Source: an uncultured Candidatus Saccharibacteria bacterium
GTDB taxonomy: Bacteria; Patescibacteriota; Saccharimonadia; Saccharimonadales; Saccharimonadaceae
Assembly (NCBI GenBank): GCA_947095985.1
Contig: CAMUPZ010000007.1
Location: 1 to 27,775, forward strand
Reading direction: 5' to 3'
DNA length: 27,775 bases
A program made the translations under genes and the position numbers. Positions 14,676 to 23,448 of this stretch are shown here, in pieces (the first letter of the stretch is position 1; the number at the start of each line of letters is the position of its first letter). Below the pieces are notes generated by a model. The model had not been told where the DNA came from. It made no database searches and saw nothing but the letters and a program-made list of their open reading frames with translations.

Positions 14676-15335
14676 TTACCGCCAATTCAAAATTACCTGA
14701 TTAATTTTCGCTATAGTCTCCTCTTTGGACGGCAATGTGTTATCTTCGTAATAATGATTTAATCCCATAAAATTCTCTTTCACATCCAAAATATGCATTT
14801 CATCAACCGTCATATGTAATTTATCCACCGCCGCCACGCCACAGAACGGCACTGCAATCACTAGTTTCTCAATTCGAACTGATTTTAGAAAACTCAAAGC
14901 TACGTCCAAAACCGACAAATCATCTCCAAATCCATCACTCGCTAGAATCACCACTCTATCCTTTAACATATCCTTATCAATAATTCCACCATCGCCCAAA
15001 AGCCTATTCATCTTCTGATGCGCCTCACGTTTTTTCTCCTCCAAATAGCCATGAAACTCACTTGTATATTCATGAATCTCCCCGTCAGAGAATTGGCTAT
15101 TATAAGTGAATTGCCCCGATTGCGACATCGCACCGATATTCAAGCTTTCTCCAGGGATTTCAATACCTTCGCTCAGCAGCATCATTAGTACGCAGTGGAG
15201 TTTTACCGCAATTTGCTCGCCAACCAATACGCCACCCTCACCAATCGAAACCACCGCACAGTTCTCATAGCGGTATTTTTCCAGCATCTTATCCGCCAGG
15301 ATTGCCCCAGCCTGCGAACGACTCTCAAAATACAT
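14676..15335 (-). CDS. Phosphoribosyltransferase-like protein with degenerate PRPP loop
   Basis: A 219-aa protein that resembles the predicted phosphoribosyltransferases of the COG1926 type. The start FESRSQAGAILADKMLEKYR matches their (F/Y)xxRxxAGxxLAxxL opening. ENCAVVSIGEGGVLVGEQIAVKLH matches the following strand-loop-helix (usual form PRGGVPVA). ASDGFGDDLSVLDVALSFL occupies the place of the PRPP-binding loop (usual form VDDGxATGxT). The loop lacks the second Asp and the Thr-Gly residues that hold PRPP, so catalysis by the normal mechanism is doubtful. The rest (about 55-115) is a helical insertion. It has its own leaderless promoter. Alternative view: a regulator or a binding protein derived from a PRTase. 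Confidence 0.55.
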   Translation of the reverse strand: MYFESRSQAGAILADKMLEKYRYENCAVVSIGEGGVLVGEQIAVKLHCVLMMLLSEGIEIPGESLNIGAMSQSGQFTYNSQFSDGEIHEYTSEFHGYLEEKKREAHQKMNRLLGDGGIIDKDMLKDRVVILASDGFGDDLSVLDVALSFLKSVRIEKLVIAVPFCGVAAVDKLHMTVDEMHILDVKENFMGLNHYYEDNTLPSKEETIAKINQVILNWR

Positions 15336-15341
15336 ATGCTT

Positions 15342-15347
15342 ATTTTA
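15342..15347 (-). promoter_or_regulatory. -10 box of the PRTase-like gene, leaderless type
   Basis: TAAAAT on the minus strand ends 6 nt before the ATG at 15335. The -35 region is poor (TTGGTC only with a 19-nt spacer). No Shine-Dalgarno precedes the gene. Confidence 0.5.
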
Positions 15348-15395
15348 GCATTTTTTAATTATTTAAGACCAATATAGCTTGCTACCCACGTAATA

Positions 15396-16406
15396 TTATT
15401 TACGAAAAATTTTATTCAACATTGCGCGAATCAAGTACCGCTTACGGTACTCACCAGCATATTCAATAGACTTGCCGCGAAACCCAGATTTAAACCTTAA
15501 CAAACTATCCTGATAATCCGCCGTGATTCCATAAAAATTATATAACGCAGCTCCCGCATTAATTGCCTCTTTAATCATAAAATCTTGCAAAAATGTCGAG
15601 GCTGGAATTTTCCTATATTCCTGCAAAGAGCCACCTTCAAAATAAACCACTTCATCTCTGGAAAGAATAAACACGCCAGCCGAGATTATCCTTCCTTCAA
15701 ATTTAACCCCCACAAAACGAGCTCTGTCACCGAAGCATGCCTTCAAATCGTGATAATATTCTTCACTACGAGTAGAGATGCCATTTTTCAAGTTAGAACT
15801 CTCTAAAATTGCAACAAAATCAGCAAAATCACACTCTTCAATTTCACAAATAGATACCCCCTTCTTTTCCGCTAATTTTAAATTTCGGCGAACGGTTTGA
15901 TTATATGTCGCGGCAACATCATCTTTACTTAACTTAGCTAAGTCTTTAATATAAACATGCATGTTAACGTCCATATCAAATTCATACTTGAACCCAGAAT
16001 AATATCTAAACCCTGTTTTCAGCAGAGGATCATTCAACCACCTCAAATCATCCTCTTCGAGAATGTTCAATTTGTTGTCACGAACCATGCGTACTACTTT
16101 TGGCAAAATCCGATAAGAAATTGCTCCTTTTTCATTAGCAAACCTCTCACTTGAAACTAAAAAATCAACAAAAATTTCCTCAGAAATACCCTCACTATTA
16201 ATCATAACTAAATCAAAACGTTTGTTTTTAGAAAAAATCAACCCTGAAATTTCATTTTTTTTACCATCCTTTAATGACACAAAATAGCATCTAGCACCAA
16301 GTCTCTCTCTCAGCTTAGAAAACTCAATTGACTGCAACCAGTCAATATTTTTTCCCCTACAATATCTTCGATATTCTTCTTTAGAGATTTCTACAAACTT
16401 TTTCAT
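15396..16406 (-). CDS. FemX/MurM-like peptidoglycan interpeptide-bridge aminoacyltransferase
   Basis: A 336-aa protein of the FemABX/MurM family, which transfers amino acids from aminoacyl-tRNA to the lysine side chain of the peptidoglycan precursor. Family traits are two GNAT-like halves, the KYEFDMDV segment leading to the central NQTVRRNLKLAEKKGVSI motif, SSNLKNGISTRSEEYYHDL, and the end ALYNFYGITADYQDSLLRFKSGF with GEYRKRYLI. The tail is basic. It suggests a branched wall of Gram-positive type, consistent with the sortase substrates in this window. It may instead be a related FemX-type modifying enzyme. The start was set at the second ATG (16406, MKKFVEIS) because a TATATA box ends 7 nt upstream; the ATG at 16412 is also possible. 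Confidence 0.85.
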   Translation of the reverse strand: MKKFVEISKEEYRRYCRGKNIDWLQSIEFSKLRERLGARCYFVSLKDGKKNEISGLIFSKNKRFDLVMINSEGISEEIFVDFLVSSERFANEKGAISYRILPKVVRMVRDNKLNILEEDDLRWLNDPLLKTGFRYYSGFKYEFDMDVNMHVYIKDLAKLSKDDVAATYNQTVRRNLKLAEKKGVSICEIEECDFADFVAILESSNLKNGISTRSEEYYHDLKACFGDRARFVGVKFEGRIISAGVFILSRDEVVYFEGGSLQEYRKIPASTFLQDFMIKEAINAGAALYNFYGITADYQDSLLRFKSGFRGKSIEYAGEYRKRYLIRAMLNKIFRK

Positions 16407-16489
16407 ACACATCTATATATTTAACACAAAAAATCAGTTTTTAAACCGAATTAGGAATGCCGTATACTATTTTAGCATTTTTTTCGCGA

Positions 16490-16495
16490 TATAAT
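16490..16495 (+). promoter_or_regulatory. -10 box of priA, leaderless type
   Basis: TATAAT (16490-16495) is followed by 6 nt and the ATG at 16502. No good -35 was found. The longer in-frame reading upstream would translate the promoter itself. Confidence 0.6.
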
Positions 16496-16501
16496 ATGAA
16501 C

Positions 16502-18442
16502 ATGCATTATTATTTGGTTTCGCCAACAAGAATTGTCCGTAGCGACGCTGATTCGTTTACCTATTCTTCCGAGGATAGGCTGCCTACCGGAACAATTGTT
16601 GCCATAGAAATCGGTAAAATTAACGCTGTCGGTATAGTTTTGCAAGAAGTCCGTAAACCCGATTTTGATGTCAAGCCCATTAGCAGAATCATCGAAGACT
16701 ATCCTTTGCCGATTGAGCTAGTTCAAACAGCATCCTGGATGAGTAAATATTACGCCACCCATCAGGCAACAGTTTGGCAAACAATTTTACCCAGTGGTCT
16801 ATCTAAAAAACGTCGCACAGCCAATCATACCACCTACGTTAATTCAATAGAAAATCGAATAAAAAATGTATTCACTGATGAGCAAAAGGCAGCCCTCAAG
16901 ACTATTGATGAATTAAGCTCTGGAACTATTCTTTTGCACGGAGTGACCGGTTCGGGCAAAACACTAGTGTATATAGAGGCCGTAAAACGAGCCCTGGAAG
17001 AAGAAAGGTCATCGATAATCCTCGTGCCGGAAATAGCTCTTACCTCACAATTGGTCGCAGAATTCTCCGCACACCTACCAAATGTCATCATCACCCACTC
17101 CAAACAAACCGAAGCGCAGCGACATGCAGTTTGGAAAAGAATTATCGGCTCCAATGATCCAGTGGTGGTAATAGGACCAAGGTCTGCGCTTTTTGCACCG
17201 GTGCAGCAGCTTGGACTAGTAGTGATAGACGAGTGTCACGAACCCAGTTTTAAACAAGAACAGTCACCACGATATTCAGCTCTCCGAGTTGCCTCAATTC
17301 TTACCAACCAGCACCGTGGTAAATTAATTTTAGGCAGCGCCACACCCGCAGTTGCCGACTATTATATTGCCAAAAAATCAAATACTCCCATAGTAACCAT
17401 GACAAAACCAGCTCGACCGAACACAATTCGCCCCCATATTACACTGATTGACATGACAAAGCGCAATAATTTTACTCAACATCAGTTCTTATCAGATACC
17501 CTGATAAAATCATTGTCTAAAACCTTATCCAAGAATAAACAGGCTCTGATTTTTCACAATAGACGAGGCACGGCAGCCACCACTCTCTGTGAAAATTGTG
17601 GCTGGCAAGCTGGCTGTCCACGGTGCTTTGTGCCATTAACTCTTCATGCCGACCATCATAAATTGTCATGTCATATTTGTAATTTTTCAACGAAAGTCCC
17701 CACTAGCTGCCCAGAGTGTAAAAACGCAAACATTATTCATAAAGGTATCGGCACCAAGCGTATTGAGAGTGAATTACAGAGGTTATTTCCGAACAAAAAA
17801 ATTGCTCGATTTGACAGAGACACCGACACAAAATCTACGGTCGACGAGCGCTATGATGAGCTAAAAAATGGTGAGATAGATATCATTATTGGCACACAAG
17901 TTATCGCCAAAGGACTTGATCTACCGCATCTTAGGATGGTTGGAGTCGTCCAAGCTGACGCCGGACTAGCCCTGCCCGACTATTCATCAGCTGAGCGAAC
18001 TTTCCAGCTGCTAGCTCAGGTGATTGGTCGCGTAGGTAGATCGAGCGTTTCTACGGAAGTTGTTGTTCAGTCATACCAGCCGAATCATCCATCTATCACA
18101 AATGGCCTATCTCAAGATTACTCAGAGTTTTACGATAGGACTATCGGCCAACGGCAAAAAACTAATTTTCCACCCTTTGCCTACTTACTAAAATTAACCT
18201 GTATTTATAAAACCGAAGCCGCCGCTATTAAAAATAGTAAAAAACTAGCAGACCTATTAAAGACCAAATCTAACAATATTGAGATACTGGGACCAACACC
18301 CGCTTTTTACGAGCGACTTCGCGATACATATCGCTGGCAAATTGTCATTAAAAGCCCTCGCCGACAAGAGTTACTTGATCTTCTAGAATTTCTACCCTCA
18401 ACTCATTGGCAATACGAACTGGACCCTGTCAGTCTGTTGTAA
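16502..18442 (+). CDS. priA: Primosomal protein N' (replication restart helicase PriA)
   Basis: A 646-aa superfamily 2 helicase that reloads the replicative helicase at stalled forks. Motifs in order: an N-terminal DNA-binding region (MHYYLVSPTRI, TIVAIEIGK), Walker A GVTGSGKT, LVPEIALTSQ, Walker B VIDECHEPSFKQ, LGSATP, the zinc-binding region with eight cysteines (CENC, CPRC, CHIC, CPEC), the GTKRIESEL segment, GTQVIAKGLDLP, and QVIGRVGR. DECH replaces the more common DEEH; the catalytic Asp-Glu and the His are kept. priA, def and fmt follow each other as in many bacteria. The start is chosen at 16502, directly after the -10 box. Confidence 0.95.
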   Translation: MHYYLVSPTRIVRSDADSFTYSSEDRLPTGTIVAIEIGKINAVGIVLQEVRKPDFDVKPISRIIEDYPLPIELVQTASWMSKYYATHQATVWQTILPSGLSKKRRTANHTTYVNSIENRIKNVFTDEQKAALKTIDELSSGTILLHGVTGSGKTLVYIEAVKRALEEERSSIILVPEIALTSQLVAEFSAHLPNVIITHSKQTEAQRHAVWKRIIGSNDPVVVIGPRSALFAPVQQLGLVVIDECHEPSFKQEQSPRYSALRVASILTNQHRGKLILGSATPAVADYYIAKKSNTPIVTMTKPARPNTIRPHITLIDMTKRNNFTQHQFLSDTLIKSLSKTLSKNKQALIFHNRRGTAATTLCENCGWQAGCPRCFVPLTLHADHHKLSCHICNFSTKVPTSCPECKNANIIHKGIGTKRIESELQRLFPNKKIARFDRDTDTKSTVDERYDELKNGEIDIIIGTQVIAKGLDLPHLRMVGVVQADAGLALPDYSSAERTFQLLAQVIGRVGRSSVSTEVVVQSYQPNHPSITNGLSQDYSEFYDRTIGQRQKTNFPPFAYLLKLTCIYKTEAAAIKNSKKLADLLKTKSNNIEILGPTPAFYERLRDTYRWQIVIKSPRRQELLDLLEFLPSTHWQYELDPVSLL

Positions 18443-18446
18443 TTTC

Positions 18447-18455
18447 TGTTATAAT
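18447..18455 (+). promoter_or_regulatory. Extended -10 promoter of def, leaderless type
   Basis: TGT-TATAAT (18447-18455) begins five bases after the priA stop codon and is followed by 7 nt and the ATG of def. A weak -35 (TGTCAG) would lie within the end of priA. def and fmt can thus be expressed separately from priA. Confidence 0.6.
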
Positions 18456-18462
18456 TACAATA

Positions 18463-19038
18463 ATGACTAGAGACGATATTATTACACTACCAAACCCACA
18501 TCTTCGCCAAAAATCATCAAAAATTCACGTTGTCACAGATGACGTCAAAAAATTAGCAGATGGCATGACTGCAGCGGCACTTGACTGGGAAGACTCACGA
18601 CCACACGAAATCAGTGCAGCCCTGGCAGCTGTACAAGTAGATAAGCTAGAAAGAGTAGTAATTGTTCGTGCGGATTTTGAAAAAAAATCAACTCGAGAGT
18701 TTATAGCGCTTATTAACCCAGAAATTGTAAAGTACGAGGGCGAAATTGTTGAAGATTTCGAGGGTTGCCTTAGTGTTAAAAGCATTTATGGCAGAGTTCC
18801 CCGCTACAGTAAGGTTCGTGTAAAAGCAATGACCCTGGAGGGTGAGGAAATTCGCATTAAGGCAGAAGGTTTCTTAGCGCGAGTTTTGCAGCATGAAATT
18901 GATCACTGCAATGGCCTGGTTTTTATTGATCACATTAAAGATAAAAAAGACGCTTTTTATACGCTCGATAAGAAAGGCGAGCTGCAGCCGCTAGATTATG
19001 ACAAAGATATCGCCGAAAATAGTATTCTTTGGGACTGA
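18463..19038 (+). CDS. def: Peptide deformylase
   Basis: A 191-aa metalloenzyme that removes the formyl group from new proteins. Motif 2 EGCLSV and motif 3 QHEIDHCNG are intact, giving the Cys and two His metal ligands and the catalytic Glu. Motif 1, normally GxGLAAxQ, reads SAALAAVQ: both glycines are replaced but the essential Gln remains. The start ITLPNPHLRQKS matches the usual N-terminus. The ATG at 18463 is preferred over longer in-frame starts because it lies right after an extended -10 box and the upstream residues overlap priA. The gene ends 41 nt inside fmt. Confidence 0.9.
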   Translation: MTRDDIITLPNPHLRQKSSKIHVVTDDVKKLADGMTAAALDWEDSRPHEISAALAAVQVDKLERVVIVRADFEKKSTREFIALINPEIVKYEGEIVEDFEGCLSVKSIYGRVPRYSKVRVKAMTLEGEEIRIKAEGFLARVLQHEIDHCNGLVFIDHIKDKKDAFYTLDKKGELQPLDYDKDIAENSILWD

Positions 19039-19891
19039 GAACTATAGCCTAATTACCCTAAAAGCTCTTGTTGACAATGGGTTTAATGTTGTTTGCGTTG
19101 TTACCAAACCTGACACCAGGCGTGGTCGAGGCCATAAACTTGCCGAGCCTCCAGTTAAAACATTTGCTAAATCGCATAATATCCCTGTTTTACAGCCAAA
19201 CAAAGTAAGCGAAATCACCGAACATATAAAACAACTTCAGCCAGTAACGGGCATATTAGTCGCTTATGGAAAAATCATTCCGCAATCAATTATTGATCTA
19301 TTTACGCCAGGAATTATTAATGTCCACCCCTCCTTATTGCCAAAATATCGCGGACCTTCACCAATTGAAGCAGCCATAACCAACAGAGATCATGAAACCG
19401 GAGTGTCAATTATGCAGCTTGATAGCAAAATGGATGCCGGGCCAATATATTCGCAAATTACCCAACCTCTCACAAGAAAAGAAACAAAGCCAGAATTATA
19501 CGATAAATTATTCCACGACGGAACTGCCCTATTAATAAAAAATCTACCTGATATTATCAATAGCGCTATCGTCACTCCGATACCACAAAACGACAATGAC
19601 GCAACATACTGCCAGCTGTTAACCAAGGAAGATTCCCAGATTAACCCAGAACGTATGACAGCCGCAGAAGCTGAAGCTCACGTTCGAGCACACCTCGGGT
19701 TTCCGCGCAGCCGAATGACTATTAATAGCCGAGACATTATCATTACAAAATCTCACTGCGACAAAACTCCGAGTTCTCATCTTGATCAAAAATTCTCCGA
19801 CGGCAATTATCTAATTATTGACGAACTTATAGCCCCAACCAGTGGCAAAAAAATGACCGCAGAAGAATTTCTCCGCGGCCATCAAGTCTAA
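18998..19891 (+). CDS. fmt: Methionyl-tRNA formyltransferase
   Basis: A 297-aa enzyme that formylates initiator methionyl-tRNA using 10-formyl-tetrahydrofolate. The start KIVFFGTENYSLITLKAL matches the usual (I/V)xFxGTPxFA opening. The catalytic residues are in INVHPSLLPKYRGPSP (Asn and His) and in LDSKMDAGPI (Asp). The C-terminal OB-like tRNA-binding domain (about 200-297) is present. The ATG at 18998 overlaps def by 41 nt; without this overlap the first strand would be cut off. The pair def-fmt gives the formylation-deformylation cycle; map acts next. Confidence 0.93.
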   Translation: MTKISPKIVFFGTENYSLITLKALVDNGFNVVCVVTKPDTRRGRGHKLAEPPVKTFAKSHNIPVLQPNKVSEITEHIKQLQPVTGILVAYGKIIPQSIIDLFTPGIINVHPSLLPKYRGPSPIEAAITNRDHETGVSIMQLDSKMDAGPIYSQITQPLTRKETKPELYDKLFHDGTALLIKNLPDIINSAIVTPIPQNDNDATYCQLLTKEDSQINPERMTAAEAEAHVRAHLGFPRSRMTINSRDIIITKSHCDKTPSSHLDQKFSDGNYLIIDELIAPTSGKKMTAEEFLRGHQV

Positions 19892-19900
19892 GCTTACTTG

Positions 19901-20374
19901 CTAAGCAGCCAAATCAAAGTCGCTTTGAGACTGCTGCGGCGCTGAAGGTGCACTCATGCCACCTAAAATAGCATCGCGGTTGGCAATAATTTCCTTCTTC
20001 AGCTCGTTCATCACCGCTGCCACGACATCACGATAATCCGGACGATTCACCTCCAGCCACTTCGTAGCCGCAAATTCATCTCTTAGGCGAGTATCGTCAG
20101 CTGCCACACCTGACGCCTGCAATAACCTCTGGAACATTGGATCCTGCTGATAATTTGGCGCATGTTTTTCTAAAAACGCGTCAACAGCACCCGGAGTTTT
20201 ATCAATGATGCCAGCAAACTCCTCCAGCTGAGCATCGCTCATGCCCTGACTAAGTCGTTCGCCAACTCGTAGCTCCAGCTCGCTATAAATATGCTGCAAA
20301 AATGGCTTTTGTTGCTCTTGTGGCAATTTATCCAGACCCAGCTCTTTAAGAAATTCCTCATTCAGTTGGAACAT
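19901..20374 (-). CDS. DUF5663 family protein
   Basis: A 157-aa acidic helical protein. The stretch ELGLDKLPQEQQKPFLQHIYSELELRVGERLSQGM is typical of the DUF5663 family known mainly from Patescibacteria; QLEEF follows shortly after. A second helical part ends in a low-complexity tail (SAPSAPQQSQSDFDLAA). No membrane helix is present. It has its own promoter and a strong AAAGGAGG site. The function is unknown; the composition suggests a small protein-protein interaction module. It converges with fmt, 9 nt apart, without a clear terminator. Confidence 0.65.
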   Translation of the reverse strand: MFQLNEEFLKELGLDKLPQEQQKPFLQHIYSELELRVGERLSQGMSDAQLEEFAGIIDKTPGAVDAFLEKHAPNYQQDPMFQRLLQASGVAADDTRLRDEFAATKWLEVNRPDYRDVVAAVMNELKKEIIANRDAILGGMSAPSAPQQSQSDFDLAA

Positions 20375-20412
20375 AGTCCTCCTTTTCTTTCTTCTATATA
20401 CGTATGGTTTAA

Positions 20413-20442
20413 ATTATACCAGTAACAATAAGATATTGCTAA
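20413..20442 (-). promoter_or_regulatory. Promoter of the DUF5663 gene
   Basis: TTAGCA (20437-20442) and TATAAT (20413-20418) are 18 nt apart, with TGG before the -10 (extended -10). The leader is about 35 nt and includes a strong ribosome site. Confidence 0.65.
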
Positions 20443-20463
20443 CTACAGCTACCTTACAGCACT

Positions 20464-22233
20464 CTAACCCAGTGCCTTCTTCACCAATTCACGAGTGAAG
20501 AATTCCAACTTATCACCAATCTCCAAGGTCATCTTTTTCTTCGTCCTGAGGCTTAATCCACACATTTCACCCTCAAAGACTTCCTTAGCCTCCTGTTGCT
20601 GACGCTGAACCGAAGAGACTTCAACTTCAGCAATCTGCTCTTTACCTCGCTTAACCCGCGCTAACAAGTCTTTAGACACCCTACCACGAATCACTTCACC
20701 ACCAGCAATTATCTCTTCGCGCATCGTCCTGAAAACACCCTTAACTTCCAGCTCACCAATCTCTGTCTCAACAACTTCCGGCGCCAATAGGGCCTCCATT
20801 GAGGCCTTAGCATCATCCAATAACTCATAGATGACTTTAAAGATTCGTACCTCTACGTGCTCGCGCATCGCCAAACGCTTAACCGCTGGTGGCAGATCAA
20901 CATTAAATCCGTAAATCACCGTATTTTCGCCAACCGCCAAATGAATATCATTTTCAGAAATATTACCCACACCCGTGCCAACGACGTGCAGCTCAACCTC
21001 GCCATTTGTATCAATCAATTTCAAACTATCGACTACCGAGGTTACCGAACCCTGAACGTCAGCCTTAACAATAACATTAAACTCTTCCGCGTCATGCTTT
21101 CGATTCATCATCTTAAGGATGTCTGCGCCAGTAACATTAGTAGTAGCTGCCATTTTTTCTTGCTCAATTTTCGCTTTTTGCGCCAAATTACGAGCCTCTT
21201 TCTCGCTCTTTGCAATCTTAAAACCGTCACCAAATTGCGGCAATTCCTTAAAGCCGGTCATATTAACTGGCATGCTTGGACCAGCATCCTTCACTGCCTT
21301 ACCGCGAAAATCTTGAAGAGTTCTAACTCGTCCGTAAGCCGTACCAGCCACCAAGTAATGACCCGACCTTAGGTGTCCGTTTTCCACCAATAGCCCGACA
21401 ACAGCACCACGTCCAGTTTCCATATGAGCTTCAATAACCAGTCCCTCTGCCGAAACATCCTCGTCTGCGCGCAAATCTTCCATATCTGCCACCAGCAAGA
21501 CCATGTCCAACAATTTATCTAGACCCTGACCAGTTTTGGCGCTAACTTCAACCATAACTGTATCACCACCCCATTCTTCAGGATTCAAGCCATGTTCAGA
21601 GGCCAACTGAGTCTTCACCAACTGTGGATTAGCAGCTTCCTTATCAATTTTATTAATTGCTACAACAATTTTAGCATTAGCTGAACGAGCAAATCGAATA
21701 GCCTCAACGGTCTGCGGCTTAACGCCGTCATCAGCCGCCACCACGATAATGACCACATCCGTTAAAGTCGCGCCGTGTTGTCTTAATGCTGCAAAAGCTT
21801 CATGCCCCGGCGTGTCTAGTAGTGTAATCATTCGGTCGTTACGCTGAGCTTGATAAGCACTAATATGCTGAGTAATTCCACCAGCCTCACCTTCAACTGT
21901 CTTTTTATCCAAAATAGCATCAAGTAGACTAGTCTTACCGTGATCGACATGTCCCATTACAGCCACAATCGGCGGGCGAGGCACTGCCTTATCCGATAAT
22001 TTACGTGTATGATGCTTAATTTCCGAAGACGCAGCTTTAAGCTTTAACTGTACATCCAATCCTAATTCTTCAACAATAATTTGCGCTGTTTCAAAATCTA
22101 TTCGCTGATTAATCGTCGCGGCAATCCCATTCTTAAACAATTCACCAATCAGCGTAGTTACTGACAGCCCCAGAGTCTCGGCTAATTCGCCAACCGTTAC
22201 CGAATCCGCAATATTGACGATTTTTTCTGCCAT
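20464..22233 (-). CDS. infB: Translation initiation factor IF-2, short form
   Basis: A 589-aa GTPase that brings initiator tRNA to the 30S subunit. An IF2_N domain occupies about 5-60 (VTVGELAETLGLSVTTLIGEL). The G domain has GHVDHGKT at 94-101, DTPGHEAF near 140 and NKIDK near 195. Domains II to IV follow, with EVRIFKVIYELLDD and the last domain ending in FEGEMCGLSLRTKKKMTLEIGDKLEFF. The long low-complexity linker and extra N-terminal domains found in many bacteria are absent, which fits a reduced genome. It is preceded by GAGAGGAG and follows the S1 gene in one operon, with a small hairpin between. Confidence 0.97.
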   Translation of the reverse strand: MAEKIVNIADSVTVGELAETLGLSVTTLIGELFKNGIAATINQRIDFETAQIIVEELGLDVQLKLKAASSEIKHHTRKLSDKAVPRPPIVAVMGHVDHGKTSLLDAILDKKTVEGEAGGITQHISAYQAQRNDRMITLLDTPGHEAFAALRQHGATLTDVVIIVVAADDGVKPQTVEAIRFARSANAKIVVAINKIDKEAANPQLVKTQLASEHGLNPEEWGGDTVMVEVSAKTGQGLDKLLDMVLLVADMEDLRADEDVSAEGLVIEAHMETGRGAVVGLLVENGHLRSGHYLVAGTAYGRVRTLQDFRGKAVKDAGPSMPVNMTGFKELPQFGDGFKIAKSEKEARNLAQKAKIEQEKMAATTNVTGADILKMMNRKHDAEEFNVIVKADVQGSVTSVVDSLKLIDTNGEVELHVVGTGVGNISENDIHLAVGENTVIYGFNVDLPPAVKRLAMREHVEVRIFKVIYELLDDAKASMEALLAPEVVETEIGELEVKGVFRTMREEIIAGGEVIRGRVSKDLLARVKRGKEQIAEVEVSSVQRQQQEAKEVFEGEMCGLSLRTKKKMTLEIGDKLEFFTRELVKKALG

Positions 22234-22248
22234 AATAAGCTCCTCTCA

Positions 22249-22275
22249 CCTCTGGGCGTAACTACGCTTCAGGGG
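22249..22275 (-). other. Hairpin between the S1 gene and infB
   Basis: GCGTA-GT-TACGC forms an inner stem, extended by a CCnCTG/CAGnGG outer stem across a two-base internal loop. On the minus strand no T-run follows, so it is not a normal terminator. It ends 16 nt before the infB start and just upstream of its ribosome site, and could tune infB translation or mRNA processing. Confidence 0.45.
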
Positions 22276-22282
22276 ATTTGTA

Positions 22283-23410
22283 TTATTTTTTCTTTGATTT
22301 GCCAAGCGAAAGAGAAATCTTGCGGTTTTCTTTATCAATATCCAAAACCGTAAATTCTTTGCGCTCATTTAAGGTGAACACCTTTTCAGGATCAGTACCA
22401 TCACCGCCCAATTCTGATACATGCACCAAAGCCTCAACTGCTGGGCTCAACTGCACAAATGCACCAAATGGAGTTATACGAGTTACTGTTCCTTCAACTT
22501 TTTCGCCAGGCTTAAACTGTTCAACCTCATCCAACCATGGATCTTTGGTCAGCTGCTTCATGCTTAGACTTAGGCGCTCTTTGTCAATTGCGATAATCTT
22601 AGCCTCGATAGTTTGACCAACTTTTACATAGTCGGATGGATTATTGACACGCTCCCAACTAATTTCTGAGATGTGAATCAAACCTTCAATACCTTCAACG
22701 TTAACAAATACGCCAAAATCCACAACGCCAGTAACCACACCCTTAACCGTGTCACCAATTGCCAATTTCTGGAATCGCTCTGCCAGACCCTCTTTAACAG
22801 CTTCTTTCTCAGAGAAAATCAGTTTATTAGCCTTACGGTCAGCATCTAAGATTCGCGCCTTAATGTCTTTCTTTACCAAGCCGTTCAATCGCTGCAAGAT
22901 TTCATCCTTGTCGCTAGAACCTACACGAGGATAGTGTTCAGCTGACAACTGTGATACTGGCAAGAATCCGCGAATACCTTCGTATTCCACAAGTAGTCCA
23001 CCACGGTTAGCGTCGTACGGTACGACCGTGATGATTTCACCAGATTCTAATTTAGCGGCTATCTCATCCCAGCCGCGATCCTTCGCCGCCTTGCGTAGTG
23101 ATAGTAGAGAGTAACCATCTTCCAACTCAGAATCAATTACGCTAGCGATAACCGAATCGCCGACATTGTAGCTTTTTGAAAGGCTAACTTCACGGCGTGG
23201 CACCAAACCAACACCCAAAGGCCCTAAATCGATTAAAATTTCGTGTTTCTTAACTGATAAAACAGTACCGTCGACAGTTTCACCGACTGTAATCTGCTTA
23301 ACATTATCGCCTGCTTGCGCCAGCAGGTCGTCCATTGTAATTTTGGCATCTGCCATAAGTCTTCTAAAGACCCCTTCCTTAAAATTGATATTATTCTTCA
23401 GAGACACCAT
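22283..23410 (-). CDS. rpsA: S1 RNA-binding domain protein (ribosomal protein bS1-like)
   Basis: A 375-aa protein with four S1 OB-fold repeats at about 38-107, 121-190, 208-285 and 297-372. The third and fourth are the most typical: VKGVVTGVVDFGVFVNVEGIEGLIHISEISWERV and VEGTVTRITPFGAFVQLSPAVEALVHVSELGG. The four-repeat form is like that of Gram-positive and CPR bacteria, in contrast to six repeats in E. coli. It binds mRNA and helps initiation. The first ATG (23410) is chosen because GGAG lies 9 nt upstream and the promoter is further up; an internal ATG at 23356 (MADAKITMDD) is a possible alternative. It is co-transcribed with infB. Confidence 0.9.
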   Translation of the reverse strand: MVSLKNNINFKEGVFRRLMADAKITMDDLLAQAGDNVKQITVGETVDGTVLSVKKHEILIDLGPLGVGLVPRREVSLSKSYNVGDSVIASVIDSELEDGYSLLSLRKAAKDRGWDEIAAKLESGEIITVVPYDANRGGLLVEYEGIRGFLPVSQLSAEHYPRVGSSDKDEILQRLNGLVKKDIKARILDADRKANKLIFSEKEAVKEGLAERFQKLAIGDTVKGVVTGVVDFGVFVNVEGIEGLIHISEISWERVNNPSDYVKVGQTIEAKIIAIDKERLSLSMKQLTKDPWLDEVEQFKPGEKVEGTVTRITPFGAFVQLSPAVEALVHVSELGGDGTDPEKVFTLNERKEFTVLDIDKENRKISLSLGKSKKK

Positions 23411-23428
23411 AAAAAATATCTCCGTAGA

Positions 23429-23448
23429 TTGTGATAATTATATCACAA
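23429..23448. promoter_or_regulatory. Palindrome over the -10 box of the S1-infB promoter
   Basis: TTGTGATA-TAAT-TATCACAA, two 8-bp arms around a 4-bp centre, contains the TATAAT box of the S1 gene. An operator of this size over a promoter usually binds a dimeric repressor. The regulator is unknown. Confidence 0.5.

Noticed and set aside
16413..16456. A -35 box for the FemX-like gene
   Set aside because: No hexamer close to TTGACA lies at 16-18 nt from the TATATA box, so no full promoter was called.
16457..16501. Longer PriA N-terminus (MPYTILAFFSRYN)
   Set aside because: It would translate the TATAAT box; the family N-terminus begins with the short hydrophobic strand after MH.
18406..18462. 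Longer Def N-terminus (MAIRTGPCQSVVIS)
   Set aside because: It overlaps the end of priA in another frame and includes the extended -10 box.
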